Shown here: piece after piece, positions 26,253-35,747 of the stretch
Layout: each line of letters opens with the position of its first letter
Position numbering within the stretch: position 1 is the first letter of the stretch
NCBI RefSeq assembly: GCF_008035925.1
Contig: NZ_CP036264.1
Span: 2,538,443 to 2,602,442, forward strand
From: Stieleria maiorica
GTDB taxonomy: Bacteria > Planctomycetota > Planctomycetia > Pirellulales > Pirellulaceae
Reading direction: 5' to 3'
DNA length: 64,000 nt
Made by a program: the position numbers and the translations under genes
The notes under the pieces: generated by a model
The model's database searches: none
Told to the model about the DNA's origin: nothing
What the model saw: the letters and a program-made list of their open reading frames with translations, nothing else

Positions 26253-27428
26253 TCACTCTGACGATTCGGCGAGCAGTTGCCAACAAACGAGCTGCATCCG
26301 AGGCAGATGGAAGGGCCCTTTCCAAAAGTTGCCTTTCAATGTCGAGCTGAGGGAACCGTCACGGTGCAGATAGCCGAACCATTCGCCGTGATCCGCGTCG
26401 GGGAAGTGCGAGTAGGTCCAGTCGTGAATCATCCGATGCCAGCGCTCGTACTTGGGGTCGGACGTAAGCAGAGAGGCACACAGCGTGGCGATGATCGATT
26501 CGTTCTGTGGCCACCAGAACTTCATGTCATGCCAGTATTCCTGAACCGGCAGGCCATTCACATCGACGAAGTAGAGCATGCCGCCGTTCTGCGGGTCCCA
26601 GCCCCGCTGCCACATCCAGTCCAGCATCTGACAGCCGGTGCGAATCAGTTCGCCATCACCACGCAGCTTGCCTTCCAGCATGATGAACCAGGCGCCTTCG
26701 ATAGCGTGTCCCGGATTCAGCGTACGGCCGTCGAAATGGTCGATAATTTCGCCGCTGGAACCGACCGTCTCCATCACGCACTGAATGTCCTCTTTGAGAT
26801 GGAATTGGCGGATGTCGTCGATGCTGCGGTCGATCCACTCGTTGGCCTCGGGTAAGTCGATCGACTCACGCAGCTCTTGAGCGGTCGCGATCGTGATCAT
26901 CGGAAATCCGAGTCCACGCAGGGGACGTGTGTCGGTGAATTTGGGATCGGTGCCCTGTGGATCCAGGTTGTGGTCAATGAAACGTTGAAAAGTTCGTTTC
27001 GCCCTTTCGGCATATCGCTGATCGCCAGTCGCTTTGGCCAATTCCCCGAACGCGATCGCGGCAAAACTTTCGGAGAATGCGTAGCGTCGCTTACGAATCG
27101 GTTTGCCATCGCGGGTGACATGAAACCACATCCGACCGTCACGGGGATCAAAGCAATGATCGTCGAGAAACTGTGCACCGTGCTTGGCCAGTTCGAGCCA
27201 TTCTGGCCGTTGCTCGACGTTGTTGTAAAGTTCCCCCAGCAGCCAAGTGAAGCGTCCCTGCTGCCAAACGCCCTTGTCGGTGTCGATGACGGTGCCGTCA
27301 CGATCAAGCGACATCATGAAACCACCATGCTCTCGATCGACACAGTGCTTTATCCAAAAAGGCAGCGTGTCTTCGAGCAAGCCGTCCCGGTAAGTGGAAA
27401 TCAATTTGGAGCGGCGAATCTCATCCAT
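26253..27428 (-). CDS. N-acylglucosamine 2-epimerase family protein
   Basis: A 391-aa (alpha/alpha)6-barrel protein of the AGE/RenBP family. Recognisable motifs are KGVWQQGRFTWLLGELY, HFDGRTLNPGHAIEGAWFIM with the catalytic-site His, EYWHDMKFWWPQNESIIA and LKGNFWKGPFHLPRMQ near the end. In this operon it would interconvert N-acetylmannosamine and N-acetylglucosamine, the step after NanA. It is the last gene of the sialic-acid operon, 54 bases after the symporter. Related enzymes also epimerise cellobiose or mannose, but the context makes the amino sugar the best guess. Confidence 0.9.
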   Translation of the reverse strand: MDEIRRSKLISTYRDGLLEDTLPFWIKHCVDREHGGFMMSLDRDGTVIDTDKGVWQQGRFTWLLGELYNNVEQRPEWLELAKHGAQFLDDHCFDPRDGRMWFHVTRDGKPIRKRRYAFSESFAAIAFGELAKATGDQRYAERAKRTFQRFIDHNLDPQGTDPKFTDTRPLRGLGFPMITIATAQELRESIDLPEANEWIDRSIDDIRQFHLKEDIQCVMETVGSSGEIIDHFDGRTLNPGHAIEGAWFIMLEGKLRGDGELIRTGCQMLDWMWQRGWDPQNGGMLYFVDVNGLPVQEYWHDMKFWWPQNESIIATLCASLLTSDPKYERWHRMIHDWTYSHFPDADHGEWFGYLHRDGSLSSTLKGNFWKGPFHLPRMQLVCWQLLAESSE

Positions 27429-27482
27429 CGACCTGGTCTCCTACATCCTGCATTCGGCCGGATAGGGTGAACATCATCATTG

Positions 27483-28877
27483 TTAAGAAAGGCCTTCAGA
27501 CTGCTTTGCTTCTTTGGCCGATTGGACAACCGGGCTCGATTGGGAAGCAAATTCCGGGTCGTGCAACGTATAGATGGTTAACCCCGTCAAATCGTCCAAT
27601 GGGCTACCGAACAGGAGGCTGGCGAGGAAACCCACAACGACGCAGGAGGTAATACCGCTGGCCGTGTAGAGATATCCGTTGATCGGAGTGAATTTCCACA
27701 TCGAGAACATCACAGCCGCACCCACGATCGCGCCGATCATTGCGCCTTTCGCATTCGCTCGCCGACTGAGTGCTCCCAACACGAACAAGCCACCCAGCAC
27801 CCCCATGGACAAACCGATGACCATGATGAAAGTGTCAAACAACGATTTGATCTCTGGATTGACGAAAACAAGGCCCAGCAGCGTTCCGGCCACTCCTAAC
27901 AGAAACGTCCAGAAACGGGCTGCGTTCAAATACCCGTGCTCTGTCCTGCAGGCACGCAGCGGTCTCATGAAGTCGGTTACGATCGCGGTGGCCGTCGAGT
28001 TCATGCTGGTCGAAACAGTGGACTGAGCGGCAGCAAACACGGCGGCCACGATCAGCCCCGCGATTCCGATCGGCATTTCACGAGCGATGAACAACGGGAA
28101 GACCTGATCGGTCGTGATCGTCGGATCTAATTTTTCGGGATGAGAACTGTAGAAACCAAACAGTGCTGTTCCGATCCCAAAGAACAACAGAGTTGCAGGA
28201 ATCGTCAGCACCGCGTTAGTCCAAATCGAGCGTGCCGCTAACTCTTTGGTTGCCGTTGTCATGTACCGCTGCACAACAGCTTGATCGGCGGAGTACGATG
28301 AAACGTTTTGAGCGATCGAACCAAGGATGATCACCCAGAGGGCAATCTGTGCACTGCTTGCGTCCCAGTGATAATTGGCGATTTTATACTTGTCCGCATC
28401 CGATACCGTTGTCGCAAAGCCACTGACACCGCCTTCCACACCGCCCAGCAACAAGATCAACGCCAGCAGTCCGCCGCCGAGCAACACAACAGTCTGAATC
28501 GTGTCGGTCCAAATGACGGCTTCAATACCGCCCATGGTGCAGTACGTGATGCTCAACACGCCCATCAACAACACGGATTGTGCAGGTGTCAGCGGCGTGG
28601 CGACCGCAAGCGCCAAACCGGTTAACGACATCACAACGGCCATTCGAAAAACGTGAAAGAGCGTGAAACTGGCGCTGCCAAACAAACGCACGCCAGGACT
28701 GAATCGATTTTCCAGGTACTCGTAAGCGCTGGTCGCATCGATCCGCCGGTAAAACGGCATCACCACGAAGACCGCGAGTACTGCGACCACTGGAATCATC
28801 AGATTGCCAATCGAATACACCCAGTCCTGGGCAAACGATTTTGATGGAATGCCGGTAAACGTGAGCGAGCTGAGCAT
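27483..28877 (-). CDS. Sodium:solute symporter half of a frameshifted mutarotase-symporter
   Basis: This 464-aa frame is the bulk of an SSS-family transporter with about twelve helices. The frame is open further upstream to about 28976, encoding [18 protein letters not shown] and [15 protein letters not shown], which are the normal first helices. So the annotated ATG at 28877 is not the true start. It belongs to the same protein as the propeller frame upstream, from which it is separated by a frameshift. The expected substrate is sialic acid, judged by the neighbours NanA, sialidase and AGE. Without the frameshift the protein would be about 880 aa. The lesion is a net loss of one base (or 3n+1) around 28974. 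Confidence 0.85.
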   Translation of the reverse strand: MLSSLTFTGIPSKSFAQDWVYSIGNLMIPVVAVLAVFVVMPFYRRIDATSAYEYLENRFSPGVRLFGSASFTLFHVFRMAVVMSLTGLALAVATPLTPAQSVLLMGVLSITYCTMGGIEAVIWTDTIQTVVLLGGGLLALILLLGGVEGGVSGFATTVSDADKYKIANYHWDASSAQIALWVIILGSIAQNVSSYSADQAVVQRYMTTATKELAARSIWTNAVLTIPATLLFFGIGTALFGFYSSHPEKLDPTITTDQVFPLFIAREMPIGIAGLIVAAVFAAAQSTVSTSMNSTATAIVTDFMRPLRACRTEHGYLNAARFWTFLLGVAGTLLGLVFVNPEIKSLFDTFIMVIGLSMGVLGGLFVLGALSRRANAKGAMIGAIVGAAVMFSMWKFTPINGYLYTASGITSCVVVGFLASLLFGSPLDDLTGLTIYTLHDPEFASQSSPVVQSAKEAKQSEGLS

Positions 28878-30136
28878 GGTGGCAAAGATGCTACAGCCGG
28901 CCGCCCACCACGGAATCGCCTGGCCGCCTCGGAAGAAATCGTTTGTGCTCTTGTTTTTGTTAGTGAAGTAGATACCATCGCCAACAAGTAGCCAAACAAC
29001 ACGGCGTAGTTGATCATGCCAAAGTCACGGCCTGGGCTGGTCATCGTGACCCGATAAACCTTGGGTGATCGTACACGTGGTCGAATTTCGCCGCTGGGAA
29101 TAATGATCGATCCGTCCCACTTCACCGCGATTGTCGTGACTTGATTCTGTGGCACAGGGCCGGCTTCGATCCACGTATCGGTGATCGTGTGGTACGCCAG
29201 CGATTTTTTGACAAAGCCGGGGTGATCGTCCTTGAGCTCATTGCCTTTGAGAAAAAGCGAGCCGTCTGCGCCGCCCAGGACGAAAAGATGGCTCTGGCCG
29301 AAGCCAATTCCCGTTCCAGCCATCACACACCGCGGGGCCGCTTTTCGCTCCCGCCACTGCTGCGTCGCGGGCGTGTACTCCCATACGTCTTTGAGGAACT
29401 CAACTTCGTCGCCGTGCTGTCGCCTGCCGCTGATCACATAGACACAATCGTTGTACCCATTGTGCTGCGCGACGGTCAGATTGAACGCGCGGGACGGGCC
29501 CGGACACGGCGGAAGTCCCTTCCACACGAACTCTTCCGCATCACCACGCTGTGACAAGTCCAGAGACCAAAGCGTTGACATCGTGGATTGGAGCGATGCG
29601 TCGTGTTGGCCACCAGCCAAGTAGATCGTCTCATCGATGAGAGTGGCTGCACCATGCGCACAGGGCCGTGGTAGCGACGGATAGCGTTGGGACGTGACCT
29701 TTTCGCCATCCCACTGCAACAAAAAAACGTCGGCAAAGGTATCGTCCGAGTCGCTACCACCGATGCAGACGACGCCATCGGCCGTTGAGACGGCCGAGCC
29801 ATAAGCGATTGGCGTGGAGAGTTTGCCGCCATCTTTCCACTCGAACTTGGTGCCGTCCTTACCGAGATCGCTCTTGGCGAGTACGAAAATCTGGTCATGC
29901 CATCGTTTTTCGTTTTCCCAAACCGGTTTGGCAAAGTTTGCACCTCCTGCCATGATCAGGGCGCCGTTGTGGACACCGGCAAACGGCCCCGCATACCCCA
30001 GTTCGTCGGGCACCGGTGGCAGTTCGCTCCAAGACAACCATTGCGGCTCATCGGACCAAGCCACAGAACCGGCGAACATCGACACCGAGCCAATGCAAAC
30101 GCAAGCAAGGAGGATCGACGCGGCGATCAACTTCAT
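28799..30136 (-). CDS. Kelch-type cyclically permuted mutarotase (NanM-like) half, frameshifted
   Basis: A 445-aa frame from the start at 30136, whose ATG shares one base with the nanA stop (TGATG), so the two are coupled. A signal peptide ([21 protein letters not shown]) is followed by a six-bladed kelch propeller: [37 protein letters not shown] and [10 protein letters not shown]. Such proteins speed sialic-acid mutarotation in the periplasm. After the propeller, [17 protein letters not shown] is the first transmembrane helix of the symporter. The frame then shifts near 28975 and the last 55 residues are out-of-frame. In its relatives this propeller is fused to the symporter, so epimerisation and uptake are coupled. 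Confidence 0.85.
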   Translation of the reverse strand: MKLIAASILLACVCIGSVSMFAGSVAWSDEPQWLSWSELPPVPDELGYAGPFAGVHNGALIMAGGANFAKPVWENEKRWHDQIFVLAKSDLGKDGTKFEWKDGGKLSTPIAYGSAVSTADGVVCIGGSDSDDTFADVFLLQWDGEKVTSQRYPSLPRPCAHGAATLIDETIYLAGGQHDASLQSTMSTLWSLDLSQRGDAEEFVWKGLPPCPGPSRAFNLTVAQHNGYNDCVYVISGRRQHGDEVEFLKDVWEYTPATQQWRERKAAPRCVMAGTGIGFGQSHLFVLGGADGSLFLKGNELKDDHPGFVKKSLAYHTITDTWIEAGPVPQNQVTTIAVKWDGSIIIPSGEIRPRVRSPKVYRVTMTSPGRDFGMINYAVLFGYLLAMVSTSLTKTRAQTISSEAARRFRGGRPAVASLPPCSARSRLPAFHQNRLPRTGCIRLAI

Positions 30137-31074
30137 CACGAAATCGCCGAAAGGTGGGAGTTTGGCTGTGCCCACTCGAAGTATCCAAGCAATGACAGTT
30201 CGTTTCGCAAGGTTTCGGTTTCGGATTGCGACAAGCGGCCTTGGGGCAGGCGACAGCCACCCAGATCGAAGCCGCTGAAGCCGAGCACGGATTTCATCGC
30301 TGGATGGAACGGGTACTTGCCGATCGCCCGAATCATTGCCACCGAGAGCGACTGCAGACGTCGAGCTTCAACGAAATCTCCGAGGCGAAAGGCATCGATG
30401 ATTTCAAGGTACAGGGGAGCAGCGATGTTGAATGTGCTTCCGATCGCGGCGGTAGCCCCCGTCGCCAGTGCGCCGAGCATCATCTCATCACACCCCCAAA
30501 CGACGTCGAATCTTCCCTGGTCCAGCTCCAAGCATTGTTGAAATTCATGCAACTTGGTGTCGGTGTATTTGAGACCTCGCAGGTTCGGGATTCGCTTGCC
30601 CCCGAGCCTGAGAAACTCGACCATGTCCAATGTTGAACCGGTTAGGGCTGGAATATGGTAATAGTAAAACGGCAACTTCGGCGCGCCGGCGGCAACTTCG
30701 GCCATGCAATCGACCAGCGTGTCGACATCATTGACTTTGAAGTAAGACGGACACGTCGCAGAGACCGCATCCGCCCCGATTTGTTGTGCGTGGGCGGCAA
30801 GCTGTCTGGCTTCGGCGACGCTGTTGTGCCCGACCTGAACGATGACTGGCACGCGGCCAGCGGCGGACTGGACGTATGCTTCTGCAACGCTACACCGCTC
30901 AGCACTCCTGAGCGACATTCCCTCGCCGGTACTTCCGCAGGTGTAAAGGCCGCTAATGCCTTGGGCGATCAGCCATTCGGTCGTCGGTCCAATGGGGTCA
31001 GTGTCTAGCTCACCGTTGAGATCAAGCGGTGTATAGGTTGCGGCAATCAGGCCGCGGAGCTTGTTATCGTTCAT
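30136..31074 (-). CDS. nanA: N-acetylneuraminate lyase / DapA-family aldolase
   Basis: A 312-aa class I aldolase of the DHDPS/NanA family. The motifs are YTCGSTGEGMSL (carboxylate-binding GSTGE), YYYHIPALTG (catalytic Tyr) and LRGLKYTDTKL (Schiff-base Lys). NanA cleaves N-acetylneuraminate to N-acetylmannosamine and pyruvate in the cytoplasm. The start at 31074 is chosen because MNDNKLRGLIAATYTP is the usual opening; the frame extends upstream without conservation. It lies between the sialidase and the mutarotase-symporter. Another DapA-type substrate is possible, but the setting is clear. Confidence 0.92.
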   Translation of the reverse strand: MNDNKLRGLIAATYTPLDLNGELDTDPIGPTTEWLIAQGISGLYTCGSTGEGMSLRSAERCSVAEAYVQSAAGRVPVIVQVGHNSVAEARQLAAHAQQIGADAVSATCPSYFKVNDVDTLVDCMAEVAAGAPKLPFYYYHIPALTGSTLDMVEFLRLGGKRIPNLRGLKYTDTKLHEFQQCLELDQGRFDVVWGCDEMMLGALATGATAAIGSTFNIAAPLYLEIIDAFRLGDFVEARRLQSLSVAMIRAIGKYPFHPAMKSVLGFSGFDLGGCRLPQGRLSQSETETLRNELSLLGYFEWAQPNSHLSAIS

Positions 31075-31169
31075 GATCGAACCAGTCTTTGTAGCAGTGG
31101 ATGTTGGGCAAGTGAAGTGAGTGGGCACGATGCGAGACGCACGCGGCTAACGACAAAAACGCGTTAGCT

Positions 31170-32798
31170 TTAAGGCCTGATGGCGGGGGCATAGGGCTTG
31201 GTCAACCGGTCGGTCCCGTCTGTGAGCGCATCGAGCGTGAAACGGACGAAACGAATTTCGCTATAGCCGGGTTCGTACAAGACGCCGAAACTACCGTCTT
31301 TCAAAATGGTGATTTCCGAGTAGGCAGCGGGCCCTTTGTCGATCACCTTTCCGGCACTCCAGGTCACACCGTCGTCGTAGCTGATTCGGACTGCCAAGTT
31401 CTGGCGTCCTTTGTTGGAGGCAGCGTTGCAGAACAGCAGCCGATTCTTAGAGTAGCCATCGCGTTTCGCCGTGTACTGGATGATGCTGGCGTTGCAACGC
31501 GGGTCGGGAAGGCTGAAGTCGGCCGCGCTGTCCCAGGACTTGCCTCCGTCAGCCGACCGATGCACCATCCGCTTGCCTGGCGAGATCCGTGAATTGACCA
31601 TCAGGTTTCCGTCTGACAATTCCACAACTTTTGACTCGTCCCCCGGCGTGACATCGCTGAGCACTCTCCATGTCCTGCCATGGTCTCCGCTGGCGAACAG
31701 GGTGATTCCGTTGCCGACGCGAACGTAGTTGTGGATCAGTGTTCCATCGCGGGTTTGAATACCTCGGCCCGATGTGATGAACTTGAACGCATTCTGCAAT
31801 TCGGGGCCGGCGACCTGGCTTGTGAAGTCCTCTGGTTTTCCCCATGTCTTTCCATGGTCCGAACTTTTCTGCACGTAAAAACGAAACTCCTTGTTCGACT
31901 TATCATCTACCATGAAGTTGTAAAAACAGAAGATGTCGCCGGTGATTTCGTCGACCAGCAACGATGGATCGCTGCATCCTCCATCGTCAGACTGATCCAA
32001 GACCTCCATTGGCGTCCAGGTCTCTCCATTATCTGTGCTTCGGCGAAACACAATATCGATCGTCCGCTGCGGAAGCAGGTCGCCCGATCCGGTCCGCCGG
32101 GCATCGCAAGCGGCGATCAGATCACCATTGGTTGCGGTCGCAATGGCCGGGATTCGAAACGTGTGCGTGTCGTTTGTGCCTGACACAAACAGGGACTGAC
32201 TGCTGATCAGTTTCAGCGGTTCGCTCGGCATCACATCGCTCGGAATGGACGTTGGCCGTTGGGGAACCGAAGAATGCAACGACAGATCGTCGATCAGCAG
32301 CCCCGACTGGGACGCCGCTTCGGCGCTGAAACGAATGGCTTCGGTTTTGGCATTGCCCGTGATCGGAAGTTGGATGTGTGAACGGAATCGAGCGCCCACG
32401 TCGATGACACGGTCCAGTTGTGCAACATCGCGCCATTTCCCGTCCTGTTGGACTTCGACCTTGAATGCAAACGGACCTTTGGCCGTCCACCGCTCAGCAA
32501 AAAAGCGGATTCCCCTGACGCCGGACAATTCCGGTGGAAGTAAAAAGGTGACCGTGTTGTTTGCGTCGCCGAGCATGTGCAGACACTGGTCGCCGCTGCG
32601 GGCAAACCGTGAAGTGATGCCTGCCGTCCCTGTCGCCTCGATCTCGACCGAGCCCAGAGTGATCTGCCGGAACGTTGCGTCCTGTGGACGTTCAAACGAA
32701 GTGCTGAAAAGAACGTCATCGGCCGGCGCCTCAAATGGCACCACGAGTAGTAGGGCGATGACCGGAATGGTAAGAAGACGACCGAGAGTCATGTTCAT
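31170..32798 (-). CDS. Exo-alpha-sialidase with N-terminal carbohydrate-binding-like domain
   Basis: A 542-aa exported glycosidase. The start at 32798 gives a signal peptide (RLLTIPVIALLLVVPFEAPA). Residues about 25-175 form a jelly-roll-like domain, and the rest is a six-bladed sialidase propeller. The FRIP motif (HTFRIPAIATATNGDL) provides the arginine that holds the carboxylate, and Asp-boxes S-x-D-x-G-x-T-W recur (STDNGETW, SSDHGKTW, SGDHGRTW, SADGGKSW, SYDDGVTW). It releases terminal sialic acid from glycoconjugates outside the cytoplasm. It precedes nanA by about 95 bases. Confidence 0.93.
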   Translation of the reverse strand: MNMTLGRLLTIPVIALLLVVPFEAPADDVLFSTSFERPQDATFRQITLGSVEIEATGTAGITSRFARSGDQCLHMLGDANNTVTFLLPPELSGVRGIRFFAERWTAKGPFAFKVEVQQDGKWRDVAQLDRVIDVGARFRSHIQLPITGNAKTEAIRFSAEAASQSGLLIDDLSLHSSVPQRPTSIPSDVMPSEPLKLISSQSLFVSGTNDTHTFRIPAIATATNGDLIAACDARRTGSGDLLPQRTIDIVFRRSTDNGETWTPMEVLDQSDDGGCSDPSLLVDEITGDIFCFYNFMVDDKSNKEFRFYVQKSSDHGKTWGKPEDFTSQVAGPELQNAFKFITSGRGIQTRDGTLIHNYVRVGNGITLFASGDHGRTWRVLSDVTPGDESKVVELSDGNLMVNSRISPGKRMVHRSADGGKSWDSAADFSLPDPRCNASIIQYTAKRDGYSKNRLLFCNAASNKGRQNLAVRISYDDGVTWSAGKVIDKGPAAYSEITILKDGSFGVLYEPGYSEIRFVRFTLDALTDGTDRLTKPYAPAIRP

Positions 32799-32957
32799 CA
32801 CCGAAGTTTCTGTGTGGTTGATTAACAGCGTCTCTCCACGAGAACGACGCATCAGGGGAGAAGGCGTGGGAACGGACGCGAAACCGGGCAGCGCGACACT
32901 CCTGAGTAGCGCAAACCCGGTATTGCAGTTTGTAGCCCAAAGCCCGCCTTTGATTGC

Positions 32958-34169
32958 CTACTGATTGAGTTGCGTTTCAATCGTTTCCCCGCTGCCCTTT
33001 GTTCCCAATGCTCCCCACAATCCATAGGGGCTGGCGGAACCGGGTGCCAACGTGGCGCCATTGCCATTGTGAGAAACCATCGGGCCTCCACCGGCTTCGA
33101 TCGAGTCCGTCACAAAAATCACCGCACCGTCACCCATCAGAACATGACAGCCGCCCTGATGGCGACTGCTGGGAGAAAAGATTCCCCAGCGGAAGATGTC
33201 AGAGTTGGATGTGTCATAACAAACCGGCGCGTTGGGGGGAAGAATTGTCGTCATTCCGGAAAACAGGGCCAAGCCGAACGCCCATTTGAAGCCTCGCCTC
33301 TCCTCGTCCGATCCATTGATTTGAGTGCCCGGAGCCCAAAATCGGGGCCGGTCTGGATCGGTTCCATTGAAACAGATGGTCGGATCGAGATGCATTCCAT
33401 TGTCTCCTCCTTTTGCCGCCGTGGTGACGCTTCGATCACCCAAATCGGTACTGAACTCGCCAGCCATGATCGTGTTGGAGAGCCCGTCCAGGACATCGCG
33501 GAACTTGGGATTGAGATAGCCGTGCGCAAACATTCCACGCTGCGTTTTCTTCGCGTTCACAGCGTTGGGATGTGGCCTTCCGTACTGGTCGGTGATTCCT
33601 TGGTATTGAAAATAGAGCGAGTCGCCGAGACAGACGCCATAATTCGTTCGCCCCTGCGCTGGGAGACCCTCGCCCGGATCACTTGGACAACGGTACGTGG
33701 GGATACTCGTCAACCAGGGAGTGTATTCGCCCTGTGCAGCGTGATCGGCCAATAGCATCCAAGGCAACGGGCCCATTGCCGCGTAGGAGTCGCCCGAGGC
33801 GACCCGAAACGGGTTGCTGAGCTGATCCCAAAGCGCCTGCTGTTCGATGAATGGCGTGATGCCGACCAGCGCGCTGAGTTGGTTGAGATTCGTTCCGCCA
33901 CCGTTGGGGGTCGGTGTGTAGTTGGCGCCCCAGCCCGAGCCGGGCACTCGCGACGTGCCACCCGCCTGCGCGGGCAACTGTTTGTAGGCGGAGTGGTAGT
34001 TGTGGAACGCCAAACCGATCTGCTTGAAATTGTTGCTGCAGCTCATTCGCCGAGCCGCCTCGCGGGCAGCTTGCACGGCCGGCAGTAGCAAGCCGACCAA
34101 AATTCCGATGATGGCGATGACCACCAACAACTCAACTAACGTGAAACCGCGATTACGCCTGAGATTCAT
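32958..34169 (-). CDS. DUF1559 protein with prepilin-like N-terminus
   Basis: A 403-aa planctomycete-type protein. It starts at 34169 (AGAGGTG upstream), though the frame is open much further. RGFTLVELLVVIAIIGILVGLLLPAVQAAREAARR is a type IV prepilin-like cleavage and helix region, and the C-terminal HQGGCHVLMGDGAVIFV contains the H-X9-DG motif that defines the family. These proteins occur in dozens of copies per planctomycete genome and are thought to be secreted or surface-bound. Here it precedes the sialidase by about 160 bases and may help bind or present its polymer substrate; this is inference. Confidence 0.95.
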   Translation of the reverse strand: MNLRRNRGFTLVELLVVIAIIGILVGLLLPAVQAAREAARRMSCSNNFKQIGLAFHNYHSAYKQLPAQAGGTSRVPGSGWGANYTPTPNGGGTNLNQLSALVGITPFIEQQALWDQLSNPFRVASGDSYAAMGPLPWMLLADHAAQGEYTPWLTSIPTYRCPSDPGEGLPAQGRTNYGVCLGDSLYFQYQGITDQYGRPHPNAVNAKKTQRGMFAHGYLNPKFRDVLDGLSNTIMAGEFSTDLGDRSVTTAAKGGDNGMHLDPTICFNGTDPDRPRFWAPGTQINGSDEERRGFKWAFGLALFSGMTTILPPNAPVCYDTSNSDIFRWGIFSPSSRHQGGCHVLMGDGAVIFVTDSIEAGGGPMVSHNGNGATLAPGSASPYGLWGALGTKGSGETIETQLNQ

Positions 34170-34224
34170 GATACACCTCTGTAAATCAAAACGGGGAAAA
34201 ACGAAAAATGTGCTAGGGGTTGTC

Positions 34225-34413
34225 CTAGCCGGGAGCGTCGGTCGGACCGGCGAAGCCGGCCGGTTCTTCTTGGCCGCCACGTGCTGCCGCTTCGGGGTTC
34301 TCTTGCAGATATCGATCCAGCTCGCCAGGCGCGGGGGACGGTGCGCCCTGGCTGCCGCAACCGGCGGCGAGGCAGAGAGAAAGAAGGAATAACGTGAGGG
34401 GGCTCGATCGCAT
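34225..34413 (-). CDS. Small lipoprotein
   Basis: A 62-aa protein with a lipoprotein signal peptide: a hydrophobic LTLFLLSLCLAAGC with a lipobox ending at Cys19, then SQGAPSPAPGELDRYLQENPEAAARGG. The mature part is short, acidic and proline-rich. Small lipoproteins directly before or after DUF1559 genes are a regular planctomycete pattern. It is the first gene of the sialic-acid operon and has the GTTATAAC palindrome 55 bases upstream. Confidence 0.8.
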   Translation of the reverse strand: MRSSPLTLFLLSLCLAAGCGSQGAPSPAPGELDRYLQENPEAAARGGQEEPAGFAGPTDAPG

Positions 34414-34467
34414 CGCAAGTCTCCAGAGAAGAATTCGGAGTGGCCTACCGGATGTGGGGTGTTATGC

Positions 34468-34481
34468 CATGTTATAACATG
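34468..34481. promoter_or_regulatory. GntR operator upstream of the sialic-acid operon
   Basis: CATGTTATAACATG is a perfect 14-base palindrome. Its 12-base core also occurs upstream of the gntR gene at 37669-37680, and the 8-base core appears upstream of the pirin gene. It lies about 55 bases before the first gene of the operon, where a repressor would block transcription. Confidence 0.7.
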
Positions 34482-34890
34482 AGATTTCTTAGGGCAAGGG
34501 AAAAGTGAGATCTTTTTTCATTTTCTCGGAGCTCAGCATCACGCGAGCGGCGAGAACAGGCCCGCGGGAACAGGCCTGTCGTTGGTCAGGACGCCGATGC
34601 GAACTTCCGCACGGAGGCCCCCACCGCAGACGGTCGCAGTGGGCAGCAGGAGTCAAGCCGCAGACCGCGCGTCTTGATCTGATTGATGCGAGTCAGTAAC
34701 TCGAGGCCCCCCGCTTTCCGCCATCGGCGCCCCGCGGACGGCCTCAGGCGTTTCGCAAAAGAAAAATAGTTCGGACAACAAGAAACGTGTCGACGGGGGA
34801 GTCATGTGTCTATTGGGGCTCGATGGGGCCCACGAGATCACGGCGGCTGATCAGGCGGCACGCTGCCAATCGCGAACTCTTTATTCGGCG
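34482..34890. other. Intergenic region between wrbA and the sialic-acid operon
   Basis: About 410 bases with no frame I can support. It contains the promoter side of the sialic-acid operon but no other visible element. Confidence 0.4.
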
Positions 34891-35502
34891 TTAACCGACC
34901 AGCTTCTTGGTGATTTCGGCAACATGTTTCCCTTGGAATCGTGCGATTGCCAATTCGTTGTCGCTCGGTTGTCGCGCCCCATCATCGCTCGCCAGCGTCG
35001 TCGCTCCGTAGGGAGTTCCGCCGCTGATCTCGCCCATCTCGCTTAGCTCTTTGCAGGAATATGGAACGCCGACGACGATCATGCCATGGTGGAACAGCGT
35101 TGTGTGAAAGCTGGTGAGCGTCGTTTCCTGACCACCGTGCTGAGTCGCAGTCGACGCAAAGACGCTCCCGACTTTTCCGACCAAATCTCCGTTCTTCCAA
35201 AGACCACCGGTTGCATCGAGCAACGTTCGCATCTGAGCGGCCATGTTTCCGAAGCGTGTCGGTGTGCCGAAGATAATGGCATCCGCATCACCCAGTTGTT
35301 TGGCATCGATAACCGGGACGTGCTCAAACGCCTTCCTTGCGTCCTTGGCGTGCATCTTCTCGAGCACGTCATCGGGTAACGTCTCGGCGACCTGAAACAA
35401 TTTCACGTCCGCGCCGTCCACGCTCGCCGCCCCCTCGACGATCGACTCAGCCATTTTGAACACGTGACCGTACAGACTGTAAAACACAACATAAATCTTC
35501 AT
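34891..35502 (-). CDS. wrbA: NAD(P)H:quinone oxidoreductase, WrbA family
   Basis: A 203-aa flavodoxin-fold enzyme. The FMN phosphate loop is [12 protein letters not shown] at residues 8-19; [13 protein letters not shown] and [14 protein letters not shown] are the WrbA-specific loops. It transfers two electrons from NAD(P)H to quinones, avoiding semiquinone radicals. The start ATG at 35502 follows GGAGG; an in-frame GTG one codon earlier is less likely. The gene shares orientation with the pirin gene upstream, a frequent pairing in redox-stress operons. An 18-base palindrome and an NsrR-like arm lie 30-55 bases before the start. Confidence 0.95.
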   Translation of the reverse strand: MKIYVVFYSLYGHVFKMAESIVEGAASVDGADVKLFQVAETLPDDVLEKMHAKDARKAFEHVPVIDAKQLGDADAIIFGTPTRFGNMAAQMRTLLDATGGLWKNGDLVGKVGSVFASTATQHGGQETTLTSFHTTLFHHGMIVVGVPYSCKELSEMGEISGGTPYGATTLASDDGARQPSDNELAIARFQGKHVAEITKKLVG

Positions 35503-35531
35503 CACTCAAACCTCCGTTTAGTTAGCTCGTA

Positions 35532-35556
35532 CATCCTCACGTGAGGATGCATCTTT
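35532..35556. promoter_or_regulatory. Palindrome and NsrR-like arm in the wrbA promoter
   Basis: CATCCTCACGTGAGGATG (35532-35549) is a perfect 18-base palindrome. Overlapping it on the minus strand, AAAGATGCATC (35556-35546) is identical to the left arm of the operator at 14450. Both lie just upstream of the wrbA start. Confidence 0.5.
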
Positions 35557-35747
35557 CTCATTTCCGTGACAGCAACCGCCGGCCGCTGGCATCGTTGTCG
35601 GTGTGGCACTCGGCCTGCGGGACAGCGATACTTTAACGTCGCGACGCTCGCTGCGGGCGCGGACACCATTGGGCATACACCTACTGGCGAAGGCAGCTGC
35701 AATCCCGGGATATCGCGGCGTTTCGTACGCAACGTGGCGTTATTTCA

